10,927 bases of DNA from contig PMOP01000305.1 in NCBI GenBank assembly GCA_003161495.1, positions 1 to 10,927 on the forward strand, given 5' to 3'. The notes under the pieces were generated by a model. The model was given only the letters and a program-made list of their open reading frames with translations. It did not search any database and had not been told where the DNA came from. Position numbers and translations under genes: made by a program. This DNA comes from Acidobacteriota bacterium (GTDB taxonomy: Bacteria; Acidobacteriota; Terriglobia; Acidiferrales; UBA7541). Every line of letters starts with the position of its first letter. Position 1 is the first letter of the stretch. Positions 5,180-10,927 of the stretch are shown in pieces.

Positions 5180-6904
5180 ATGCCCAAGTATAATTTGGGT
5201 AATATGTCTTCTCAAAACCGCCTTACTCCCGATCGCATGGTCCTGGTCGGCGCATTCCTGGCGACGCTCGCCTATATCCAGGACGTGAGGTACGACTTCA
5301 TTCTGGATGATGTCCCGTTGATCTTATTGAACGAGCGTATTCAGTCCTGGCGGAATTGGAAGTCGCTATTCGTGACCGATTTATTCGAGGTAAAGCACGC
5401 CCAGGGGACCATGGAATTGGGAGGAGTACTCTATCGGCCCATATACAGGCTGTGGGAAATGGGGAACGCGCAGCTGTTCGGATTGATACTTCCGTGGTGG
5501 CATATCACATCGATATTGCTCCATCTGTGCGCGACCTTCCTGGTATACCAGATTGGCATCAAGCTCCTGAAGGAGCGCTGGACCGCCGCAGTCGCGGCGC
5601 TGCTCTTCGCGTTCCATCCTATCCACGCCGAATCCGTAGCGTATGTCACCGCTTCCACGGATCTTTTGGTTACGGTGTTCGCGCTGATTTCGTTTCTAGC
5701 CTATTTCCGGTTTCGTGAGGAGGGCGGCTCCTCTGCCTATTTTTTCGTTTCCATCCTGATGGCGGCCCTGGCCATGCTTTCAAAGGAAACATCCGCCATG
5801 TTTCCGTGGTTGCTGGTCGCCTACGAGGCGCTGCGGGAAAACACCGAAAGTACAGCCAAAGGCCTGAAGAAATTTGTGTGGACCGCGCCTTATTTCGCAA
5901 TTGTGGGCATTTACGTAATCGTGCGGTCGATATTATTTGGATTCAGTAGTGGATCAGCACCAAGCGGAAACCGTCTGACAGCGCTTCTGGACATCCCTCT
6001 TGTCCTGATCGTGTATCTCCGCAATCTCCTCTGGCCGTTTCGTTTGAGTTTCTTTTATCCGGCTGAGTGGGTCTCAAGATGGACACTTTTACGGGGCATT
6101 GTGATTGCGGCAATGGTGGTGGCCGCCGGCTATCTTTGGACCCGATATCGTGATCGGTATAGTTTGAAATTGCTGCTGCTGTGGTCGGCGATACTCTCGA
6201 TCCCGGCGGCGCTGGTCGTTTTCACGTTCGTGCCCGAAAACTGGGTTCATGATCGGCACATGTACTTCGTGTCGGTTCCAGTATGTCTGATCGTTGCGAA
6301 GCTGCTGACGCATCGCAAATGGCCCGTAAAGGCATCCATCGCCCTTTCTGCGACGGTCCTGGCAGCTTTTCTGATCAGCCTGGCTGTCCAGCTTCCCAGG
6401 TTCAGCGACAACGAAACAATTTATGCCAGTGCACTGAATGTAGCTCCCAGCAGCCTCCTCGCACGTGGTTACTATGCGCAGGCGCTTTGGGATTACGGAC
6501 ATCGCGAGGAGAGTCTTCGCGAGTTCACAATGCTGACGGAAATGGCTCCGCACTCCCCCGAAATTCACGAAAGTTATGGAACCGCGCTTCTCCAACTCGG
6601 CCGCGAGAACGAAGCCATGACGGAATTCACCGCGGCCCTGCAATGGACGCCAAAACCCACGCAGTTTCGCGCATTAGTATTGTCCGAAGTGGCTCAAATC
6701 GAGCTGAATCGTTCAGAATTTCCGCAGGCCGCGGATCACATGCGCGAGGCCGTGCAGATCGAACCGCAAACCCTGAACTATCATTCCCTGCTCGCTCAAG
6801 CACTTGCGCACGAGGGCCGCACCGAAGAGGCAGACGAAGAAACGAAGCTGGAGGTAAGCCTCCGCCAGCGATACGCTCAGGACCATCGCCATTCTTCGGA
6901 TTAA
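5180..6904 (+). CDS. TMTC-like GT-C membrane glycosyltransferase with C-terminal TPR repeats
   Basis: Predicted 574-residue polytopic protein. Residues 20-400 contain about nine to ten hydrophobic helices. The first periplasmic loop has YDFILDD (residues 38-44), the acidic pair at the place used for catalysis in GT-C (PMT/ArnT/TMTC-type) enzymes. Further family marks are FHPIHAESVAYVTASTDLL (145-163), LSKE (200-203) and VHDRHMYF (356-363). From about residue 425 to 560 come helical TPR-type repeats, for example ARGYYAQALWDYGHREESL, ESYGTALLQLGRENEAM and YHSLLAQALAHEGRTEEA. Family knowledge suggests sugar transfer from a polyprenyl-phosphate donor to a protein or lipid at the outer face of the inner membrane, with the TPR part docking a partner; the substrate is unknown. 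The start could also be ATG 5204: neither has a good ribosome binding site, and CCCAAGTATAATTTGGG lies between them. The gene is bracketed by the two tRNA-like repeats. Confidence 0.75.
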   Translation: MPKYNLGNMSSQNRLTPDRMVLVGAFLATLAYIQDVRYDFILDDVPLILLNERIQSWRNWKSLFVTDLFEVKHAQGTMELGGVLYRPIYRLWEMGNAQLFGLILPWWHITSILLHLCATFLVYQIGIKLLKERWTAAVAALLFAFHPIHAESVAYVTASTDLLVTVFALISFLAYFRFREEGGSSAYFFVSILMAALAMLSKETSAMFPWLLVAYEALRENTESTAKGLKKFVWTAPYFAIVGIYVIVRSILFGFSSGSAPSGNRLTALLDIPLVLIVYLRNLLWPFRLSFFYPAEWVSRWTLLRGIVIAAMVVAAGYLWTRYRDRYSLKLLLLWSAILSIPAALVVFTFVPENWVHDRHMYFVSVPVCLIVAKLLTHRKWPVKASIALSATVLAAFLISLAVQLPRFSDNETIYASALNVAPSSLLARGYYAQALWDYGHREESLREFTMLTEMAPHSPEIHESYGTALLQLGRENEAMTEFTAALQWTPKPTQFRALVLSEVAQIELNRSEFPQAADHMREAVQIEPQTLNYHSLLAQALAHEGRTEEADEETKLEVSLRQRYAQDHRHSSD

Positions 6905-6909
6905 GATTC

Positions 6910-6969
6910 GGATTTATTCATCTCGTTAGCAACGTTGACGTCGGGGGTTCGAATCCCCTGCGTCCACCG
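6910..6969 (+). repeat. Degenerate tRNA-Ala 3'-half copy, repeat of 4900-4959
   Basis: Same strand and same order as 4900-4959: GGATTT, then CATC, CGTT, GCAACG, TGA, CGGGGGTTCGA, TCCCC and CGTCCACC. It starts five bases after the glycosyltransferase stop codon. The anticodon-like loop reads TTAGCAA and the T arm GGGGG/CCCCT is retained. The anticodon stem no longer pairs well, the acceptor strand lacks one base, and the final CCA reads CCG. It is a decayed version of the first copy. Reverse-strand frames reading GFEPPTS here are artefacts of the tRNA-like sequence. Confidence 0.6.
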
Positions 6970-7024
6970 AACTTCTCTGGCATACTATGAATCACGTGAA
7001 CCGAATACGCCGTTCCGTTACGGC

Positions 7025-7426
7025 ATGCTTTTCCAAATGAGAATAACTTTGCATTCACGCCCCGCTCTGCGCGGGTTTTCCATATTTGCTTTCGTGGCTC
7101 TCTCACTGCTTTCAGGGTGCGGAAAGTCGCGTAATTTGTATGCGCAGAAAGAACCGGACAAGCCCCATTCGGTAACCCTCAATTGGACCGCCAGCGTTTC
7201 TCGTGTTGCCGGCTACAACGTGTACCGCGCATCGCCGCCCTACGGTCCAGTGAAGCTGACACCTAGAATTGTTTCCGGCACCCAATACATCGACAAGGCA
7301 GTCGAAGCGGGCCGCACGTATACCTATTCCGTCACGTCCGTCGATTTCAAGGGTGCGGAAAGCGCCCCGTCTGGAATTTTTACGGTCACGATTCCAACCG
7401 CTGCAACGCCTCCCGCAAAGCAATGA
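7025..7426 (+). CDS. Fibronectin type III domain lipoprotein
   Basis: Predicted 133-residue lipoprotein. The frame is open from 6935, but that extension crosses the tRNA-like remnant. ATG 7025, or ATG 7037 four codons on, gives a proper signal: a basic start, the hydrophobic core FSIFAFVALSLL and lipobox LSGC with Cys at residue 32. The ribosome binding site is weak for both. The mature part is essentially one FN3 domain at about residues 47-124. Key FN3 positions are visible: SVTLNWTAS, VAGYNVYRA, YIDKAVEAGRTYTYSVTSVD and the closing SAPSG. FN3 modules usually mediate protein or polysaccharide contacts, so a cell-surface or periplasmic binding role is likely. The partner is unknown. Confidence 0.75.
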   Translation: MLFQMRITLHSRPALRGFSIFAFVALSLLSGCGKSRNLYAQKEPDKPHSVTLNWTASVSRVAGYNVYRASPPYGPVKLTPRIVSGTQYIDKAVEAGRTYTYSVTSVDFKGAESAPSGIFTVTIPTAATPPAKQ

Positions 7427-7512
7427 TTTTTCGCCTCAAAAAAGTGTAGCGCCCACGCAACTTTCCTTCATGTATCTGCCCGGAACGAGCGGGGACACGG
7501 TAAAATAGAAAG

Positions 7513-8352
7513 ATGCCTGTACGCCTGATTGCGCTCGATATTGACGGGACGCTGCTGGACGAGAATTCGCGCCTGCCCGAGATCAACCGTAACGCCGTGG
7601 CCGAAGCCGCCGCGCGCGGAATCGAGATCGCCCTCGTTACGGGACGCCGCTACGATTTCGCGACGCCGGTTGCGCGGCAGTTCCCTTGCCCGCTCACCAT
7701 GATTGTCAACAACGGCGCGCTGGTTAAATCCAGCGACGGCGAAACTCAACTCGTCCATCTGCTGCCTCGCCGCATCGCCGCGCGCGTGCTCGACGAAGCC
7801 GGCGGCTTTCGCGAGCTCGCCTCCGTGTGCTTCAACCGGCCCCGCGAAAATCAGGTCATCTATGAACACATTGATTGGGAAGACCCGCTGCGCGGCGGAT
7901 ACTTCGAACGCAACCGCGAGTACCTTGCGGAAATTTCTCCGCTGCAGGATTGCCTGACGGATGATCCCATCCAGGTCATGTTTACGGGCTACGCGAACCA
8001 GGTGCGCGAGGCGGAATCGTTTCTCTCGCAGTTGCCATTCGCTCCGGAATTTTCACTAGCGATGACTGTCTATGACAAGCGCGACTTCGGCCTCGTGGAC
8101 GTCATTGCCGCGGGATGTTCAAAAGGCGCGACGCTGGCCGAGTGGGTCCGCCGCCGCGGCTGGTCGCGCGAGGACGTCATGGCCATCGGAGACAACCTGA
8201 ATGACATGGAGATGCTCCAATTTGCGGGGCTTCCCGTGGTCATGGGAAACAGCGTGCCGGAGTTGAAATCGCTGGGCTGGCGTGAGACTCTGAGCAACGA
8301 GCAAGGCGGCGTTGCCGCAGCCATCGAATTGTACGCCTTTGGGGATGCGTAA
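7513..8352 (+). CDS. Cof-type HAD-IIB family phosphatase
   Basis: Predicted 279-residue cytoplasmic hydrolase starting at ATG 7513; an AGAAAG lies just upstream. All four haloacid dehalogenase motifs are in place. Motif I is DIDGT (residues 9-13), with the nucleophile Asp9 and acid/base Asp11. Motif II is VTGR (42-45), the conserved Lys204 is in CSKGATL, and motif IV is GDNLND (226-231) for magnesium. The insert between motifs II and III has the size of a C2 cap, and NNGA (66-69) plus the KG-L-LA segment are typical of the IIB/Cof subfamily. Members dephosphorylate sugar phosphates, nucleotides or cofactor intermediates; substrate cannot be read from sequence. Length is normal. It is separated from the next plus-strand gene by 68 bases. 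Confidence 0.9.
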   Translation: MPVRLIALDIDGTLLDENSRLPEINRNAVAEAAARGIEIALVTGRRYDFATPVARQFPCPLTMIVNNGALVKSSDGETQLVHLLPRRIAARVLDEAGGFRELASVCFNRPRENQVIYEHIDWEDPLRGGYFERNREYLAEISPLQDCLTDDPIQVMFTGYANQVREAESFLSQLPFAPEFSLAMTVYDKRDFGLVDVIAAGCSKGATLAEWVRRRGWSREDVMAIGDNLNDMEMLQFAGLPVVMGNSVPELKSLGWRETLSNEQGGVAAAIELYAFGDA

Positions 8353-8399
8353 TCGGAGTCACGCAAACAGAGTTGTTTGCTTGCTTGGTGTTGTGTAAT

Positions 8400-8441
8400 T
8401 AGAGCCGTGTCATTAGAGCCGTGCGATTGGAGCCGCGTGAA
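8400..8441 (+). repeat. Three tandem 14-bp units over the transglycosylase start
   Basis: TAGAGCCGTGTCAT, TAGAGCCGTGCGAT and TGGAGCCGCGTGAA follow each other without gaps. The GTG inside the second unit (8421) is the only start in frame that gives a full signal peptide to the downstream lytic transglycosylase. The AGAGCC before it is a poor ribosome binding site. Copy-number change by slippage would shift this start region. Confidence 0.55.
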
Positions 8442-9116
8442 GTGAATCGGTTCTCACATTTCGGGAAAAGTCTTTTCGGCGCGATCGTCATGCTGTTCGT
8501 GGCGCTCGCGGTTCTTGCTCCCTGCGCGCGCGCCGATTACATCGTGCTGCAAACCGGGCAGCGCATTCACGTGACCGGATACGAACGCGTCGGAGACACT
8601 CTGCGCCTGACAATGGCCGGCGGCACTCTGGAAATTCCCGCCGGCGCGATCGTGCGCGTCGATCCCGAAGATGTTTTCCTCCCCGTCAAAGTGAAATTGC
8701 TCGATGTTCCCTACGCCGATTTCATCGCCGACTCCGCGCGAGTCCACGGCGTGGCGCCCGAACTCGTGGCCAGCGTCATTGCCGTCGAATCCAACTTCAA
8801 TCCGAACGCCGTCTCCTGGCGATCCGCCCGCGGCCTGATGCAGCTCATGCCGCAAACCGCCGCGCGATTCGGCGTAACAAAAATTTTCGATCCACAGCAA
8901 AACATCGAAGCCGGCACGAGATACCTGAAAGAATTGCTGCTGCGTTACAACGGCGATCTCGCGCTCACCCTGGCCGCCTACAACGCCGGCCCCGACCGCG
9001 TCGAACAATACCGCTCCGTTCCTCCCTACCGCGAAACGCGCGACTACGTCCGCCGCGTGACCGAAAAATTCCGCACCACCTACCGCGCGTCCATCCAACC
9101 CCTCGATTTGCATTAA
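8421..9116 (+). CDS. Exported lytic transglycosylase, SLT family
   Basis: Predicted 231-residue protein with a GTG start. The signal peptide has Arg/Lys up to residue 17, a hydrophobic core FGAIVMLFVALAVLA at 19-33, and a probable cleavage after CARA at 38. Residues 39-95 form a small beta-rich region with a VLQTGQRIHVTGYERVGDTL pattern seen in exported acidobacterial proteins. The SLT (Slt70-like, GH23) catalytic domain follows at about 97-225. The catalytic Glu is residue 123 in AVESNFNP, followed by GLMQLMPQTA (138-147), the NIEAGTRYL segment (161-169) and AYNAGP (186-191). This class cleaves the MurNAc-GlcNAc bond of peptidoglycan, forming 1,6-anhydro-MurNAc. Such enzymes open the wall for remodelling or for assembly of envelope machines. 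The facing PilO/PilP/pseudopilin operon makes that last role attractive but unproven. Confidence 0.9.
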   Translation: MRLEPREVNRFSHFGKSLFGAIVMLFVALAVLAPCARADYIVLQTGQRIHVTGYERVGDTLRLTMAGGTLEIPAGAIVRVDPEDVFLPVKVKLLDVPYADFIADSARVHGVAPELVASVIAVESNFNPNAVSWRSARGLMQLMPQTAARFGVTKIFDPQQNIEAGTRYLKELLLRYNGDLALTLAAYNAGPDRVEQYRSVPPYRETRDYVRRVTEKFRTTYRASIQPLDLH

Positions 9117-9167
9117 ATAAATTGGAATTGTGCGCTGCGGAATCTGCACGACCGTAGCGAAGTCTTT

Positions 9168-9197
9168 GTAGCACAGCCAATCTTGGCTGTGCGGTTT
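9168..9197 (+). terminator. Hairpin followed by T-run after the transglycosylase gene
   Basis: GCACAGCCA (9171-9179) pairs perfectly with TGGCTGTGC (9184-9192) around a 4-base loop and is followed by GGTTTT. It is placed 50 bases after the stop at 9116, as a rho-independent terminator should be. It also resembles the second palindrome at 9247-9268, so it may be a repeat element doing terminator work. Confidence 0.5.
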
Positions 9198-9210
9198 TGT
9201 AAGCTGCGCG

Positions 9211-9224
9211 CGGAGGCATCTCCG
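9211..9224. repeat. Short perfect hairpin
   Basis: CGGAGGCATCTCCG forms a 5-bp stem with a 4-base loop between the two larger palindromes. Confidence 0.35.
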
Positions 9225-9246
9225 TGTAATTGCGATCACGAAACCC

Positions 9247-9268
9247 GCACAGGCAAGAGTGCCTGTGC
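9247..9268. repeat. Second perfect palindrome (REP-like) after the pseudopilin gene
   Basis: GCACAGGCA at 9247-9255 pairs with TGCCTGTGC at 9260-9268 around AGAG, and is followed by TAC. With the flanking bases it reads as the GTAGCACAGGCA type of palindrome that I recall as repeated in acidobacterial genomes. It lies immediately downstream of the minus-strand pseudopilin stop at 9272, so it may end that transcript. Confidence 0.5.
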
Positions 9269-9271
9269 TAC

Positions 9272-10141
9272 TCACTGGGCGGGCGACACGGGAGGCGGCA
9301 CGTTAATGGTTGGCGGCTGTTGGTTCTGCTGCGGTTGCTGGTTCATCTGAAACGGCTGGCCGTTCGTGCCGCTCGGGTTGAGGCCGTTGGGAGCGGAAGA
9401 CGGAATTCCGTTCGGGCTCACCGGGGCTTGCCCTGGAATCGCATTTTGTGATGCCGGATTCCAGATGAATTCCCACTGCTGGTAGGTGTCGCCTCCCAAA
9501 TAAACCCGCAGCGAAGATTTTTTAATTTTGCTTCCCACTCCGATGATGTTTCCGCCCATGACGGCGCCTTCGAGCGGCTGCGGCTGCGATTCGAGCGGGT
9601 TCGCAGAGTTGGCGTTATTCGTTTGCTGCCCCGGCTGGCCAATGCCGGGAGTCTGATTCGTTCCCGGCGCCTGATTCGTGCCGTTCGCCGCGCCTGGCGC
9701 CGAGAGAGGTTGCAATCCCGCGCCTCCGGTCAACGCTCCAAGCCCGGTTGAGGAAAGCGCATTCTGCAGCAAACTCGTCTGATGCAGGCTGCCAATCAAT
9801 TGACCGTTCGGCCCCACATAGATAAAACGCCAGGAGCCGTCATCTTTATTCATCGGATCGGTGTAGGCCTGGCGAAGGAATCGGACGCCGTTGGTCTGCC
9901 GGGTAAGGTCCTCGACCTTGGTTGGGTACTTTCCGAATTTTTTGTAATAGAGGCCGATCGCGCGTTCATACTGCTCGCCGCGCCACACCATCTCCGATTC
10001 TTTTTCTCGCCGGCCTTCGGTGAGGACGCTTGGAGCGGCAGCGGAGGCGGCAATGATGATGGTCGCCACCATAAAAACGACGAACAGAAGGGCATATCCC
10101 GCCTGTTTGCTCCGTGGCTTTATGGGTTGAGCACTGTCCAT
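9272..10141 (-). CDS. Atypical type II secretion/type IV pilus pseudopilin
   Basis: Predicted 289-residue protein starting at ATG 10139-10141. The N-terminus is a class III (prepilin-type) signal: a 15-residue leader rich in Lys/Arg and ending KQAG, then YALLFVVFMVATIIIAA as the hydrophobic assembly helix. A GspG-like core follows: ERAIGLYYKKFGKYPTKVEDL (residues 59-79) and YTDPMNKDDGSWRFIY, the usual strand region of major pseudopilins. After about residue 125 the protein becomes an Asn/Gln/Pro/Gly-rich low-complexity region with a short ordered segment in between (SSLRVYLGGDTYQQWEFIW). The position +5 Glu of ordinary pilins is replaced by Phe, which recalls tip-type minor pseudopilins. It starts five bases after the stop of the PilP/GspC-like gene, so it is the third gene of that operon. 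Confidence 0.7.
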   Translation of the reverse strand: MDSAQPIKPRSKQAGYALLFVVFMVATIIIAASAAAPSVLTEGRREKESEMVWRGEQYERAIGLYYKKFGKYPTKVEDLTRQTNGVRFLRQAYTDPMNKDDGSWRFIYVGPNGQLIGSLHQTSLLQNALSSTGLGALTGGAGLQPLSAPGAANGTNQAPGTNQTPGIGQPGQQTNNANSANPLESQPQPLEGAVMGGNIIGVGSKIKKSSLRVYLGGDTYQQWEFIWNPASQNAIPGQAPVSPNGIPSSAPNGLNPSGTNGQPFQMNQQPQQNQQPPTINVPPPVSPAQ

Positions 10142-10146
10142 CGAAA

Positions 10147-10695
10147 TTACCCAGCCGGGCTGGGTTCCTCCAGAGTCAGCGTGGCGCGGCGGCCCGTGGC
10201 CACCTCTTCCACATCGGCTGTCGTGTTCGTCAAGCGGATCACCCGGAACCGGCCCATGAAGGTGTCCCCTTCACCGGCAATAATGATGTCGTCGCTGCTG
10301 CTCGCCGCAAAGAACGCCCGCCGGTGGCTCCCGCCATAATCGCTGACGTAGCCGAAGTATTTCGCGTCCACCGTAAGGGGCGGCGGACCGGAAGGAGCCG
10401 GCGGAAGAACATTTACAGGTTGCGCCGGACGAGGGGGCTCCGCGGGCGGAGGCAGCGTCGCGCTGAAAATGCTGCGATGCACGCCCTTGTATTCCAGCGC
10501 CAGGAAGCGTTTCAAAATATCCAGTCGCAACGCGGGATTATCGACGCCGAGCGGCGCAAATTTCGTATCCACAGAAAAGACAGCCTTGGGAGTCTCCGCA
10601 TCGGCGGCATACCTGGTCCGATAAACATTGAACGCGACGGCGGCAAGGACGCCGAGCAGCACCACGAGCACGATGAATTGATTTCGGCGGGTCAT
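10147..10695 (-). CDS. PilP/GspC-like inner-membrane alignment protein
   Basis: Predicted 182-residue bitopic protein starting at ATG 10693-10695, one base after the PilO-like stop codon. It has a basic N-terminus (MTRRNQ), one membrane helix at about residues 7-24, and a periplasmic region with LRLDILKRFLALEYKGVHRSIF. A proline-rich linker spans about 99-126. A C-terminal beta domain at about 128-175 follows (YFGYVSDYGGSHRRAFFA, DIIIAGEGDTFMGRFRVIRL, ATLTLEE). That layout is the one of PilP and of the GspC homology region, which links the inner-membrane platform to the secretin. I cannot decide between pilus and type II secretion nomenclature from this gene alone. Its place between a PilO-like and a pseudopilin gene fits both. 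Confidence 0.65.
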   Translation of the reverse strand: MTRRNQFIVLVVLLGVLAAVAFNVYRTRYAADAETPKAVFSVDTKFAPLGVDNPALRLDILKRFLALEYKGVHRSIFSATLPPPAEPPRPAQPVNVLPPAPSGPPPLTVDAKYFGYVSDYGGSHRRAFFAASSSDDIIIAGEGDTFMGRFRVIRLTNTTADVEEVATGRRATLTLEEPSPAG

Positions 10696-10696
10696 G

Positions 10697-10927
10697 TCAT
10701 GTGGTCCGGAAATAGGTCCTCAGCTGCACATTCAGGCGAAGTTTTCCAGCGCTGCTGGAAGCCAGGGCGAGACTGTCCAGCACATAAAAATTATTGGAAT
10801 GTTCCAGCTTGTCCAGAAATTGCACGAGGCTGTCGTAGTCTCCCTCAACGGCGGTTGAAATATCCACCTGCATCAGCCCGCGCGCGTCCGGCGCATGCTG
10901 GTGAAAGGAGATCGTGTCCGACCGCAG
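10697..10927 (-). CDS. PilO/GspM-like protein, C-terminal part (runs off the window)
   Basis: The last 76 codons of a gene whose start lies beyond the right edge; the stop TGA is at 10697-10699. The readable part is a ferredoxin-like periplasmic half-domain: MQVDISTAVEGDYDSLVQFL, DKLEHSNNFYVLDSLALA, KLRLNVQLRTYFR. The EGDY-SL--FL--LE pattern followed by a strand is the standard end of PilO, the inner-membrane alignment subunit that pairs with PilN and contacts PilP. One base separates it from the next gene, which indicates translational coupling. It predicts pilN and pilM homologues further right. Confidence 0.7.
   Translation of the reverse strand: MRSDTISFHQHAPDARGLMQVDISTAVEGDYDSLVQFLDKLEHSNNFYVLDSLALASSSAGKLRLNVQLRTYFRTT

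Noticed and set aside
4895..5215. Minus-strand frame with a helical-looking segment (DLKIKSAEGLVDHCQPLLDE)
   Set aside because: Its C-terminus is the complement of the tRNA-like remnant (GGGIEPPASS), and its upstream part overlaps the glycosyltransferase start. The middle may be a decayed gene, but I cannot support it.
6918..7106. Minus-strand frame ending GFEPPTSTLLTR
   Set aside because: This is the well-known artefact peptide made by reading the complement of a tRNA 3' end. It also overlaps the FN3 lipoprotein gene.
8454..9275. Long minus-strand frame of 273 codons opposite the transglycosylase
   Set aside because: It is a shadow frame in GC-rich DNA. The plus strand carries clear SLT catalytic motifs and a signal peptide.

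Overview
The window looks like a chromosomal segment from an Acidobacteriota-type bacterium. This is an inference from gene content: a DUF6152-type exported protein, a TMTC-like glycosyltransferase with a TPR tail, a PilO/PilP/pseudopilin operon, and a pair of helix-turn-helix proteins resembling families I associate with that phylum. No rRNA or complete tRNA is present to confirm it.

Left part (1-3500): a loosely packed, accessory-looking stretch. It holds a DUF6152 exported protein (+, 337-726), a two-domain lipoprotein (+, 2130-2903), and two small two-helix membrane proteins (-, 1404-1700 and 3140-3352). It also holds gene remnants on the minus strand (958-1292), one of them the C-terminal end of an MBL-fold hydrolase. 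Five copies of a dispersed palindromic repeat are scattered between the genes at 120, 1293, 1814, 3069 and 3438. Two are full length (about 83 bp) and three are half copies. They are the clearest unexplained structure here.

Middle (3500-4960): a two-gene minus-strand operon (4634-3936, then 3880-3524). The two predicted DNA-binding proteins have clearly similar helix-turn-helix segments. A 16-bp perfect inverted repeat lies upstream of the operon.

4900-6970: a membrane GT-C glycosyltransferase with a C-terminal TPR tail (5180-6904). It is bracketed by two same-strand, roughly 60-bp repeats (4900-4959 and 6910-6969). The first folds as the complete 3' half of a tRNA-Ala, including anticodon CGC, U70, A73 and an encoded CCA. 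The pair may be scars of an integration or duplication event.

Right part (7000-10927): denser, more GC-rich housekeeping DNA. It contains an FN3-domain lipoprotein, a Cof-type HAD phosphatase, and an exported SLT lytic transglycosylase, all on +. Facing them is a minus-strand operon with a PilO-like protein (partial, runs off the right edge), a PilP/GspC-like inner-membrane protein and an atypical pseudopilin. The convergent junction at 9117-9271 contains three hairpins. The pilin operon would supply inner-membrane alignment and pseudopilus parts of a type IV pilus or type II secretion machine.
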